DNA of 41,703 nt from Ephemerocybe angulata. Taxonomy: Eukaryota > Basidiomycota > Agaricomycetes > Agaricales > Psathyrellaceae. The notes beneath the pieces were generated by a model. It saw only the letters and a program-made list of their open reading frames with translations. It did no database searches and had not been told where the DNA came from. Positions 31,760 to 41,703 of this stretch are shown here, piece after piece (within the stretch, counting starts at the first letter, position 1; every line of letters begins with the position of its first letter). Position numbers and translations under genes: made by a program. The stretch is taken from contig JAACJK010000141.1 of assembly GCA_013368325.1 (NCBI GenBank), forward strand, positions 1 to 41,703. Direction: 5' to 3'.

Positions 31760-33889
31760 TATAGCCCCCTTTGTGCGTCCGTCGCCGTCTTGGCTTTCCA
31801 AAAGCCTTCGTCCGACGTCGTGACTGCCATCAGCAGGTCGTTTTGTCTTTTGTGATTGCCTTGTTCTCCGGGAAACGGCAGGCTGACCACATACTTATAC
31901 CCTTTTGGGATGCCCTCATGAGTCCTCGCCAGGCTTCTCAGCTCTCGGGTCGACCATATCATACGCGACGCCGAGCTTTGATATGGTGCGACGGTTGGGA
32001 AGGTCAGGTCCAAAGGAAACTGTACGGGTCACATTTGTAAAAAAGAAAACTTGACCGAAGGAAACGCTGGCTGTGGACGCCGTAACCCTCAATCACATCT
32101 CAAGGCCCTTGTCAATGGCGTCTGATAATAATGGTTGACTACGCTGCACTCTTCTCCCACTTATTGTCCACTGGCAATTATTGTTTATGTTCAAGCGATA
32201 GCTTGCGACGCGCTGACCGTATATTGGTGGTCATTGTTCGTGCTTGACACCCGAGCTCAAGGATGTCCACGACCACAGCCTACCACAGCGCGGCCCAGGC
32301 TGAAGACGCAGCTATATTTTGGACGGGTATTCTTAGATGATATATTGGAAATAGGATGTCGGCTTGACCGGTATCATGGTCTCTCACACCTTCCGGCCTC
32401 TAGGCTTGGAGGTCTTGGATGCCATTGAGAGACACCTTCCATGACAACTCGGGATACTGGCCTGCGATTTGTGAAGGCGATATGCAGGGGTGATCAATAA
32501 GTAGGCGCCTCTCACAAGCTGCGGAACCGTGTCCAGCCCGTCGCATGCCACATGTACGAACCACTTCAGACGCTCTCGAGCAACAGATTCCGTCCTGATT
32601 TCAACGAGAAGTGCTATACTGACGTATAATGGACGTATACCTCTTAGAACGCTGACTGGCTTCGACTCGATGGATACAGTGCGGGAGTGTGGGGGTGCTC
32701 GGTAACATCGTTGACAGCGCCCTTATTAGCTTTAAACATACCTGCATAGCTTGTTCCGGTACTTAGCGTATGCTCAAGTACAAACCGCACGCCTCACATG
32801 CACCTCGCATGCTCCCTCTTGCCTACCGTCGTGCCGAGACTATACTGGTCGTGAGGCTGCCCGTTTGTCCCTGCGTATGGGATTTAAACTTGATAAACGA
32901 GCCCCGTTGTTGCCCCGTTGTTGAATGAGATACGTAAGATGTGATATTGGCCTCTTGTTATCAAGTGCGCACTATAGATTGACAGTCACACACAGTGCAT
33001 ACTGAGATGCGGTCGATGATTGCTGGGAAAGGGAGGGTCGGGGTTCAAAATCTAATCCCTGAGGCGAGGGTTCGAATCCAGCCAGGCTGTAATTCTCCCT
33101 TTCTCCTTCGTCTGTGGGTTCATGTGGATGGACCAGCTTAGAAGAATATGAATCAGAGTACGCTTCTGCAATCAATATAATAAGCATTCACTATAGAGTG
33201 CCGTTTTGGAGAAGCCCGTAGGCCTTAATGAATTGATGTATAATTAGGCGCCAAGAACGTGATGAGAGGATCCAACACTGTATGGACTCGTTTCGACGTC
33301 GGGTCTATTATCTCATCTCTATGTCGAATTTCAGTCAACTATTAGCAGCGTGGTAGGCATTTCGTACCGGGTAAATGTATTTTAAGTAGTATCACTCCCG
33401 ATTCTCCTCCATGATATTCCGTAGTCCTCTTGGCCAGACCTCTCAGGTGCGCCATCAACATACCCACCTGGAGAGAAATCTACCTTTCGGCCGAAGAATT
33501 GCCCATTTAGCTCTATCGTGCTTTTGAACCCTTTCAGATACTTTCCACGAGCTTCCAGGTCCTTGAGTGAAGAGAACGTCATTTTGAAAGCCTGGACACG
33601 AAGCCAGAAATGTCGAGATCTCCCGGTGCACGGATTGTCTCAGGGTTGAGAATCACCGGGAGCAGACAAGCTCTGAAACTCTCGTCTGTCGGAAGAATCA
33701 CCTTCGCTCGGTAGAGCTCTGCTGCGAAAGCTACACCCCTCCGGAGAAGATCAGCGCACCCTGAAGAGCCACGAGGATCACCCAGCTGGCGCCAGCCTTG
33801 TTTCCATTCATTGGCTCAATAATCATTCCGCTGCTTGTAGATGTTCCAACATCTTTATGATGTGCATAATTTTGGTTTTGAAGGTTGAA
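31760..33889. other. About 2.1 kb without a firmly supported gene
   Basis: 31760-33380 shows only short frames. On the minus strand 33382-33760 can be read as VAFAAELYRAKVILPTDES and then FSSLKDLEARGKYLKGFKS, which looks protein-like, and 33731-34030 reads ILTIAISWVELSGRLAFNLQ, loosely like the tail of a membrane protein. I see no complete gene model joining them and do not recognise them. Confidence 0.4.
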
Positions 33890-34577
33890 TGCTAGTCGTC
33901 CGCTTAGTTCTACCCAGCTAATAGCTATAGTGAGGATTGAATATATCCTGACATTCCACGGGGAGAAGGTCCGGAATCTGAATCTTCTGACTCTATTTTG
34001 AATTGATGGCACATGCGGTGCGATCTCCACGAAGTGGGAGGAGAGTTCTGTCAGCTAAAAAACGTACTTTCTCTGTAGTTTGGGATGGTAGGCGTGCGAA
34101 AAAATGATGATTTTCTCCGTTCTCATTCCCAATACTCCAGCGGTACCCACCACACTGACCGCATGACCCTTGACATCAGACCAAAAAGGCCCTAAGCTGT
34201 AACTTGTAAGTTATACCTGGCCATGCTTTAGTCTCTCGTCTATGGTAGTATGCGAGAGCCTAAATCTCGGCCTCTGGCTGGATCTCACTCGTCCATTCAT
34301 GCGCTGGAAGTTCGAGTGCGAAGGGTTTCGCAATGCGCCACCTGCAGACCAGACTCCTGTATACGACCCAGTTTACACATCGTTGCAGGCCCCAACTCAA
34401 ATACATGCGACATTTGGCCATGATTTATTTAACTACGATTCATCTGGCTCCTTATAAAAGTGAGTCGGGGACTGGCGCCGCCCGCAGCGCCGCTAGCGAT
34501 GGAATAGCTTCGAGTTGCCGCGTCCAAAGTTCCAACGCGTCGTTGTGCGGCGATCAAAGAAAAATCGCCATCACCCC

Positions 34578-34599
34578 CGACGCGTGACGTCACGCGTCG
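34578..34599. promoter_or_regulatory. 22-bp perfect palindrome with CRE core and two ACGCGT boxes (right copy)
   Basis: Identical to the palindrome at 24676-24697, in the inverted arm. Both copies are followed on the same side by TTCTGTCAC and ACATAAACCGACGCG, and then by a possible start region (ATG at about 34714 here). It looks like a promoter element that was copied with the arm. No recognisable gene follows either copy. Confidence 0.7.
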
Positions 34600-35905
34600 T
34601 TCTGTCACGTACATAAACCGACGCGCCCCAATTTCGAGCTCCCCGTTTCTTTCCTCCCCCCATCATCATCTCCCCCAACCTCTGTCTCCCGACGACGACC
34701 GTGAATACGAAACCATGACGAAGGGTTATTGGACATGGGATGGGAGCGAGGGCAGAGGTGGGACGTCGTGGTTGGGATCGTTGGAACTTGGGTGTGTTTG
34801 GTCTGGGCGAAAAACAGGGTGTATGCGTCTCCATGCATCCCACTTCAGGTATGCCAGATCACAAATTGTCGGTATAAGTTCCTTGTGCGGCATCTGGAGC
34901 GGTTTGTGCTCGTCATGTGCGACTCAGGTGCGTTCTAATTTCTGTTGATTAAGGATTCTACGAGGCGGCCATACACCCACAGTGCCCTCTATTCTCCAGC
35001 TTAACGCCACCCATATAGGTTGTGCTCGAAGTCTTTGCCTTTTGACATGGTCTAGAGGGTTTGACTTCCCGGACTCGTCGACCCGGCGCCGGCGCTGGGT
35101 CTGCGCAACCCATGGATGGCCTCATGAGGACCCATCGACCTCGTCTTTCGAGCGTACGCACCTTACCCAGGGCGCTGCTTCGAAGGCTCTACATTTGAAG
35201 TCCTGTCCCTTTGCCCGGGGAGTTTGCCTCCACGACTTCGCCTGGAAGTCGCGCTCGTCGCACCCGAATCATCAACCCTTTTCTGGATCTCTACCATCTG
35301 CGCCGTTGACCGTATATAGAGGTACGTTCGCTGTTGTGATGCTCCATGGTGCAGAGCCACTCTCGGAACTCGTTTTACACGTCTAGTCCTCCTACAGTGG
35401 TACACGGTAGGCCCATAGTTTTGGTTGGAGCAATATCTCAGGTGCGGTAGATGCCCCTCATAATCTGTTTCGATCTGCGCCCAACGGCTCGTCAACTACG
35501 CTCGCGGTCTCGCGCTGGCTCATCGTAGATACACACATCTTTGACTTAGGCCTTGCTCTCCTTGGTCTGATCCACGGCGCTATCCTCGATGACGCTCGGC
35601 TCAGAGTCGTCCTTACGCTCGCACTTCACCATAAGAGGGCGAGCCCTGTTCCAACTGCTCATCTCGTCTCCGCGTCTTTACTCATGGGCCCGGCCACCTC
35701 GCGAACTCTGAACGACTTCCCGCGGTCTTGTCTTATCTTCACCTGGGTCACCACCGTCTCTGCCTCGTCAGTCACTTAAACGTTGCTTAAACGCCATGTC
35801 CACAGGGTGCAGCTTCTAAATTCAAGTTGCGCTGAAAATCTACGCGCTTTCCACGATGTTCAGTATAGGTATTTTCTGAGAGCTCACTTCCCCTCGGCAT
35901 ATGAC

Positions 35906-36170
35906 CTATGGTAGCGACTCTCCTCCGTGGTTTGACGCGAACCTGAGCGTAGATATCCTCCCGTGCGTCAGCCCCCTCCTCTGGCCATGCAGTATTCCGC
36001 CCAGACGGATTGAGTTTGCTGTTCGTATGAATCCTCCACCTGCACGGAGAATTGTCGGAGGTGGAAGGTCATGCACGTTGCGATGATGCTTTGGAGGTAC
36101 TTTGGTTTGCACCCGTATTTGCAGCGAGGGATGGACACCGCTTTACTGCGGTCTACGGCCACCGCAATTC
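35906..36170 (-). pseudogene. Extra copy of the DUF6533-type tail exon
   Basis: Encodes CKYGCKPKYLQSIIATCMTF and then HLRQFSVQVEDSYEQQTQSV, closely matching the tail exon of the gene at 36578-37731 on the same strand, followed by a stop soon after AEYCMARGGG. No membrane-spanning exons precede it; instead the sequence upstream matches the region downstream of the neighbouring tail exon. It is therefore a tandem partial duplication with a ~0.6-kb period. Confidence 0.5.
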
Positions 36171-36577
36171 GAGCAGGGAGGGGCCACAGGCCTCAGGTGC
36201 AGTAATCCGCCTTCTGACTGCCAGATTCAGACTCTCATCGTAGATATGCCTCGACCCGTACGGGTTACTATCTCCTGTCTGATTCATGGCACCACCATCC
36301 TCTATCACGTTCGACCTAGGTTTAGCTCATCCACTCGTACTGTGTGGCGCCGTCATGCCCCTTCTGGCGACACTTACCCCAGCTGTCTGTTGCGTCCCCG
36401 TGTCTCTATCGCTAACGACTTGGCGCCGAGGCATCTCGTTCTTGACGTGATATTTTCGCGCCGACGCTCCATTTATTGTCTATCTTCTACAAACCTCTCT
36501 CCTCTGGGCGTAGGCTTATGGCACTGAATCCCCTCCATGAATAGATGCGAATCTGAGAGTAGATATCCTCCCATGCG

Positions 36578-37731
36578 TCAAACCCCTCCTCTTGTCGAGC
36601 GGAACTTGGGCATCACCGCCCTCAGAATCTCCGTTGGCTTCGCCTCTGCGAGGTCGGGGTGCCGCACGCTCGAGTATTCTGCCCATACGGATCGAGTTCG
36701 CTGGTCGTCTGAATCATCCACTTGCACGGAGAATTGCCGCAGGTGGAAGGTCATGCGCGTTGCGATGATGCTGTGGAGGTAGATCTGCATTCTGGGTCGC
36801 ATTGTGTGTCAGCTCCTTTGTGCGTTGGGCGGATGGAATGGATGGACACTCTGAGAACATGTGCTGGTATCCGCGGGGCTGTAGGATCATCAGTCACCAA
36901 ATCTCGAAGAAGGGTGGAGGTATACGCACTGCAGCAAGGTTGGACGCTATGTTCGCGAGGCACAGAACTAGTGACATGCGTGCGTCAACTCAATAGGACG
37001 TATGAGCTCAATAATGTGAACTCACGGCCGAGCATAATGAAATAGACGAGCCCGTCCCGGTAGAACTGAACAAGCAATGAGCTATCCGCGCCGACCAAGC
37101 CTGTCCTCCGGTATCGATATACCCAATCACAATCATGAGGCCCATGAGCGCTAGATGCACCATGTTAGCATTTAGTGAGGGTATCTTAGGCGATGTCTGT
37201 GCTCACTGATGACGCTGCAGAGCATTATGACATAGACCATGGCGAGGTATAGAGCACCTCCTTCGTAGAAGAGGCAAGAAAGCCGGTCAATGGGGCCGCG
37301 GAAGTAACTGAAGGACGATTTGGGTTAGTTTTTCATAAGCGGAGGGTAGCTGGGTGGATACATACTTCTCGCAGAGGAGACGAATTTGAACAGGAGGTAG
37401 AATGAGACCCCGGACATGACCTGGTTGTCATGTAAGCGAGTAGCTCAACAGTCCGGCTTGGGGAATAGATGTTTGATACCGTATATTGACTGGCAAGATA
37501 GTATAGAGCTCTTCTATCGAAGCCAGAGAATGCCCAGACTCGGATGTAGATGATGACTAGAGGATTCGTGAAGATTTGGGTGATGCTGTCGTGGGGTGGG
37601 ACTCGACTCACGTTCTCCCAGACACCTGTGGGAAGATGGCCGATGCTGTGCACGGCAGTATATCCTCGGCATTTTGGCTCCCTTGGTATTTTGTATTGTG
37701 GTATGTACATATGTACCCCTTCGGGCGCCAA
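36578..37731 (-). CDS. DUF6533-type multi-helix membrane protein (possibly incomplete)
   Basis: Member of the agaricomycete-expanded, functionally uncharacterised DUF6533 group of receptor-like membrane proteins. In order on the minus strand: IYIRVWAFSGFDRRALYYLA (helix 3 region with the family's R-x-WA-x-x-G motif, about 37480-37590), SGVSFYLLFKFVSSARS (about 37375-37425), YFRGPIDRLSCLFYEGGALY with LAMVYVIMLCSVIS (about 37205-37312), SLLVQFYRDGLVYFIMLGR (about 37024-37090, the RDG-x-x-YF motif), and the cytoplasmic tail IIATRMTFHLRQFSVQVDD to a stop at 36578. Introns with GTATGT-type donors separate them. The N-terminal DUF6533 helix exon is not found upstream, so the gene may be truncated at its 5' end. 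I could not confirm every junction; start is a guess. Confidence 0.5.
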
Positions 37732-38294
37732 AGTTTCACTGATCTGCCATCGTAAGCCATTTATCCATAGCCTCTCGCACCGGCACTAGTTGTGGCATAA
37801 GTCATATCCTAGTACGTGTGGATGCCGTTAGTATAGTCTGGGATAGTTACACGTATGATGTAAGTTCCCCGTTTAATCACATAGGTAAGCGAGCGCCGAT
37901 AATAAGAGTTCCCCAAATGCATCCCTGGAGCCCTTCGGAGGACAATAACTTGTACTATTTGTAGGTGACATTCCTGTAAGGACTGGTGTATGACCATCTG
38001 ACGGAGGTAATAGTGATCCGACAGGCCTGAGAAAAGTAACCTCTAGTATGTGATAAAGCTCCTTCCATGTCCATGCCCCGCACAGTTGCTCCTTCCATGG
38101 ATGTAGTGGGCTACGTACCGAATAGTCGTATTCGTCGCCTTTGGTGGGCTACACCATTTTCGTTCTCGCAACGGGGGGCACGAAAAACGAGCGGTGGACC
38201 GATTACGCACGGTGGTGCTTGGATGAGTCTGCGTTGATGTCGGTGATCTGGGTGATGGTATGATAAGCGCCGACTGCCCGAACTAACCTATCAC
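37732..38294. other. No supported gene
   Basis: Short frames only. A run ATTTTCGTTCTCGCAACGG / GGGCACGAAAAACGA near 38155-38190 forms a weak inverted repeat with GC-rich loop. Nothing else is assigned. Confidence 0.5.
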
Positions 38295-39544
38295 TCAGGA
38301 TCCGCTTAGACAATACTTAGACAGACAGGTGGGCAAACGCTGAGCCTTCAGTACACGCCCCTTTACGATAGTCTCATAAAAGGGGTCGGTAGGTAACTAC
38401 GTACTAGGCGCCTTATATATTGTGGTACTCGTCTGAGGTCCGAGTCCGCCAAGTCGAAGGTGATCCTCCATACTTCTGGGGTGGGGACGGTTGCGGTGCC
38501 CGGGAACTCAAGCTGGTTCACATGCTCACGATTTCGGTTCAGCTTGACAGGTCAGGTACTGCGAAGGCAATATACCTGATCCATCTGGGTATATGACAAA
38601 TAGACTTTGTTCCCGTCAAGCGCACCCTAGAACGGGACCATCGATTATGGGTGGAGGCGAGCGACATAGAAGAATTACATAGGATGCATTTTTCTGGAGA
38701 ATACACTGGAGATTAATATGGAGTACGGTAAATTTGCGATCGAAGAAACATCCAGCGAAGGGGTGAGACGGTCCATAGTTTTACTACCCTAGGGACTACG
38801 AAGGCGGACGGGGTCGTCGTTGTCGGGGGCGTCGACGTCAGAAATCCGGTCGCCTATCCTTCAAAAGGGTCATGGCCGCCCTCATCACCAGGCCCGCTGT
38901 GGTGGACCGTGGTTGACCGCGTGCGGGAGTTGTGGCTCCCGTTTTGCACCCGGCCGGAGGGGCGATGGTCGTCGTCGTCGGCCAGGTACACTTCGAACTC
39001 CACCCCCGGCCAAGTGTACTCAGGGTCTATATACATCGTCAGGGGCCACGGCAGAGTTAGACGTATATTGTACTCACCGATACCCCGCGCCTCCCGATAT
39101 AATTCCACAGCAAGGTCGAGCTCTCTCGCAGCTACGAGCTCGTCTCCCAGCATCACCATTCGCTCCCTGGAGAGGCGTCGACGATGTTTGCTGGTGTCGT
39201 ATTCCGTCCGCGCTTCTTCGACGCTGTCGACCACTCGATGTAGCACGGGACAGGGACGCTCGCCAACTTTTATTCTTGTCGTAGTCCTCCTTAGCTTCCT
39301 TGTACCGGGAGCGGGCCTCTTCCACGTTCGTGCACTCCATCAGGTGCATGCCGAGCGTGAAGCCCACTGCGTCTTCCAGAGGCAGCTGGGCAAGAAACTC
39401 CACTGTCGACTGATTATTCCGCGACGGTGAGCGTGCTTGTACTACAGAGAAGAAGGTATTGGGTCTTACGTCGAAAGGTATTTCGTCTCTACGCGCCAGG
39501 CTTATGAGGCCTTCCAAGGTGATGTGGGAAACTGGGGACGACAT
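38295..39544 (-). CDS. Unrecognised multi-exon protein, two one-base frame breaks
   Basis: ATG at 39544-39542 opens MSSPVSHITLEGLISLARRD; an intron with GTAAGA donor ending AATCAG leads to TVEFLAQLPLEDAVGFTLGM and a helical stretch with a twofold internal repeat (VEEARSRYKEAKEDYDKNK and VEEARTEYDTSKHRRRLSRE). An intron (GTGAGT ... TATATAG) precedes PEYTWPGVEFEVYLADDDD. The written frame stops at 38854, but one base over it continues as GDRISDVDAPDNDDPV and, after further introns, LDGNKVYLSYTQMDQ and NREHVNQLEFPGTATVP, TPEVWRITFDLADSDLRR, with a likely TGA at 38297-38295. The breaks sit at a four-A run (39268-39271) and a G/C run (about 38858). Acidic, no membrane segment; probably intracellular. 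Family unknown. It is divergent from the plus-strand gene at 40.4 kb. Confidence 0.5.
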
Positions 39545-40425
39545 GATAGTGAGGGAAGGGGAAGGTACTGTAGAAATATGGGAGGCCGGGTCGAGCAAGT
39601 ATAGGGTACTATACGGTCCGCTCGGTAGCTACAAGCCCAAACAATCATTTGTGCAATCATAATGTGGTACCGTAATTCGGAGCTGTCTGTTATTCCATAT
39701 CAGAACGGCTGCCTTGGAATATTCTCCATCACCCGATACCCTCCACCCATACGGATCCCCCGTTCGCGACCGTCACACATACCATCCCTCCGCTCTCAAT
39801 TGAAGCTCTAACGGCTCAAAAATACGCCACCCAGCTCGTTCAACTCCACAAATTTTGCAGACCTGCAAGCATCTGTTTACCAGAGAGGGGCGGGAATGGA
39901 GGTCCTGCGGGGACATACAGCGGCTGAGCGCCGTCGTCGTGGTCTTTGGGCTGGGGGCTGGCGGCCTCGTGCGTGCAGCGGGTGGGGGATTATGCAGCGC
40001 ATAGAGAGGGGGTGTCGTGCATAATTGCGGACCGTGCCCCACACGGTACGTTCGCCTCTCTGACGCCCTGTGACAGGGACGTTGACCTTGTGATACACTG
40101 TTACTAGGAGGGGACAATATGGGATTCATGGGCTCCGTGTCTAGCGCAGCCACGGTATCGCAGAATTACACAGTCAGATGCGAGCGAGTGTCTAACACCC
40201 ATTATTTACAGACTTTCAAGGCCGCGTCCGGGTTGTTAGTACCCACCTCTCCAGGCCAGCGCTCGGACCCATCCTTGACCCATCCAGCCGCTCAGCTGTA
40301 CCACGGAGACCTGCACACTTCCACCCCACCTCATAGGCAACACCTAAGCGCATGCAGCTACCATTTTATAAGGGCGATATTATGACCAGGACCGGGCAGG
40401 GCGATGCACGGCTGCATGGCCATCG
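39545..40425. other. Region between the right-end divergent genes; two overlapping open frames, unresolved
   Basis: On the plus strand a frame open from about 39675 to 39950 reads LPWNILHHPIPSTHTDPPFA and LTAQKYATQLVQLHKFCRPA but has no ATG. On the minus strand 40129-39773 is open from an ATG and reads SLVNRCLQVCKICGVERAGW. Only one, or neither, can be real. One of them may be a first exon of the neighbouring genes; I cannot decide. Confidence 0.35.
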
Positions 40426-41645
40426 ATGATGCGGTCACTTCAGTGCAGCCTACCGAGCAAAGGTTGGAACCGGCGACGTCCAGGTTATCGACGGTGAGTG
40501 CCAGTATTAAGCTGCAGACCGATATTCTTAACGAAGCATTCTTGGTGTATAGGATATAGCATACGCATGCATCCAAACTACAAACCTCTATGGCCCCACT
40601 TCCACCGCTCTGCCGACGCATGGTACGGTACCGGCTCACGCTACGACTGGCCTGTCCTACAACGGAGATCGGTGTGCAGATTCCTCAGGTATGCTTACAT
40701 TCACGCTCCACGAGGACATGCACGTATTTATGCGACTATTTAGGCAGCTTGCGGTCGTAGACGGGAGTCCAAGCACCCCACCAAGGGATCCATTGTTGGG
40801 ATCAGTGATGCGGAAGGTATTCCGAATATACCCACGCCCCCACCACCGCCGGGACCGCGTCCACATGGAAGGCACGCAATCGATCCAGTGAACCCCATCA
40901 CCTTGCTCTATCGCGCCATGGAGGACATACACGCGCCAAAGGACGAGGATGTAGAGCTGTTAATCGCAGACGCCAGGGCTGTTGCAAGGGTGCGTGCGCC
41001 TGTCTGAAAACCCTCCTGTATGTTCCACGATGACCCGGTGCTTGCAGGAACAGCGATGGCCGTTGGTGAAGTGTGCATTCTTTGGGACGGCGTGTACCAA
41101 GCCCTACATTGTACCAGCCGCCGTGCAGTGCACCTGTTGACACTGGACGGCCGATGGATGTGGCCTTCATGTCCTATGTCAACGCTTTGTTGGTCAGGGG
41201 GTCGATAGTCTGCAACCTAGACCACTACATGATCCAGGTTGATCGATATCCTGCTCATTCCTTTATCGAAGGCCCGTGGAGGTACACAATATTTACTTCT
41301 ATGAATGTAAGTGAATACAATATGGGCACTGTATTCCACCTTAAGCTGAATTCACCATTATCAAGCCTAGCGACGAAGAGAACTCGCTCGTCAAGACGCT
41401 CTACAAAGGCAATGACCTCAAGGTTTACGGGTCTATCCTTGTCGCCAAGGCAGACCACATGGGCTTTATCCATCCAGTTCACGAATCCGATTTGGCGCAG
41501 ATTGAAAACATGCTAGTCGAGTGAGAGCCTCATTACATACTTTAGATCTATTCCCTGTTACTGATGCCGATACCGATCTAGGAACCTCATCATACGGTAT
41601 CGTGTGGAGGCAGCGGTACCCCAGGGACCGGGTCTGCCGACGTAG
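40426..41645 (+). CDS. Unrecognised multi-exon protein reaching the right end
   Basis: Exon-like segments with GT-AG spacers encode, in order, TEIGVQIPQ, RRRESKHPTKGSIVGISDAE, VNPITLLYRAMEDIHAPKDE followed by DVELLIADARAVAR, then RWPLVKCAFFGTACTKPYIV, PMDVAFMSYVNALLVRGSIV followed by CNLDHYMIQ, YPAHSFIEGPWRYTIFTSM, and KPSDEENSLVKTLYKGNDLK followed by VYGSILVAKADHMGFIHPVH. An intron 41520-41581 (GTGAGA ... CTAG) leads in phase to NLIIRYRVEAAVPQGPGLPT and TAG at 41643-41645. The 5' exons and start codon are not secure, and a frame change near 41130 is needed to join two blocks. The protein has no signal peptide or clear membrane helix in the part seen. I do not recognise the family, though the sequence has the regularity of a conserved globular protein. 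Confidence 0.5.
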
Positions 41646-41703
41646 TCGCACACTGAGGGCGTCGAAGGAGGGTAGCGTATTTTCCCGGCGCTCGTCGTAC
41701 GAC

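Larger units (their letters stand above)
33890..37425. repeat. Right arm of the large imperfect inverted duplication
   Basis: Reverse complement counterpart of 23345-24960. From high to low coordinate: DUF6533-type gene (37425-36578), a second copy of its tail exon with flanks (about 36170-35906), the ~0.6-kb block with the palindrome (34950-34310), and the 26-bp ATTAGCTGGG stretch near 33925-33900. It is twice as long as the left arm because of the tail duplication and inserted DNA at about 34950-35900. Confidence 0.7.

Noticed and set aside
33040..33095. tRNA-like stretch with GGGTTCGAATCC and a TTCAAAATC anticodon-like loop (tRNA-Leu/Ser resemblance)
   Set aside because: The T stem has two mismatches, and no matching 5' acceptor strand or A box is found upstream; it is at most an old tRNA remnant.
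1..41703. CRISPR arrays, bacterial operons, phage or plasmid features
   Set aside because: None seen; intron structure and gene families are fungal.

Overview
The window looks like nuclear DNA of an agaricomycete (mushroom-forming basidiomycete). The evidence is many 40-65 nt GT-AG introns with CTAAC/CTGAC-type branch sites, two F-box genes of the agaricomycete type, an I66-type serine protease inhibitor (a mushroom-specific beta-trefoil family), a fungalysin (M36) metallopeptidase, DUF6533-type membrane-protein genes and remnants, a Helitron with the DUF6570 / Helitron_like_N / PIF1 layout, and a tRNA-Val(AAC) gene. No bacterial features are seen.

Layout. 0.8-8.3 kb (-): a Helitron-type Rep/helicase reading frame ending in a papain-fold cysteine-protease-like domain, with many single-base frame breaks. 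8.6-15.6 kb: two long, intact, unrecognised multi-exon genes facing away from each other (1,303 and 423 aa in my splice models) across about 0.8 kb of shared promoter. 15.6-18.6 kb: gene-poor DNA with a truncated 5' piece of a COG6-like Golgi tethering gene and small tandem repeats. 18.7-22.9 kb: F-box gene (+), small secreted Cys-rich protein (+), F-box gene (-). 23.3-37.4 kb: a large, imperfect inverted duplication whose arms hold DUF6533-type gene pieces and a 22-bp perfect palindrome; the spacer holds the tRNA, the protease inhibitor, a DUF6533 remnant and the fungalysin. 38.3-41.6 kb: a second back-to-back pair of unrecognised multi-exon genes.

How it fits together. This reads as an accessory, rearranging part of a fungal genome: a DNA transposon, duplicated and truncated gene copies, fast-evolving F-box and secreted-protein genes, and a protease plus a protease inhibitor. 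The two divergent unknown pairs are the best candidates for undescribed biology. A caution runs through the window: the Helitron, fungalysin, inhibitor and one right-end gene are interrupted almost only by one-base length changes, mostly losses in short homopolymers, whereas roughly 8.8 kb of other spliced coding sequence has none. This may be an assembly artefact or genuine decay, and the sequence alone cannot decide. All functional calls were made by eye, without database searches.
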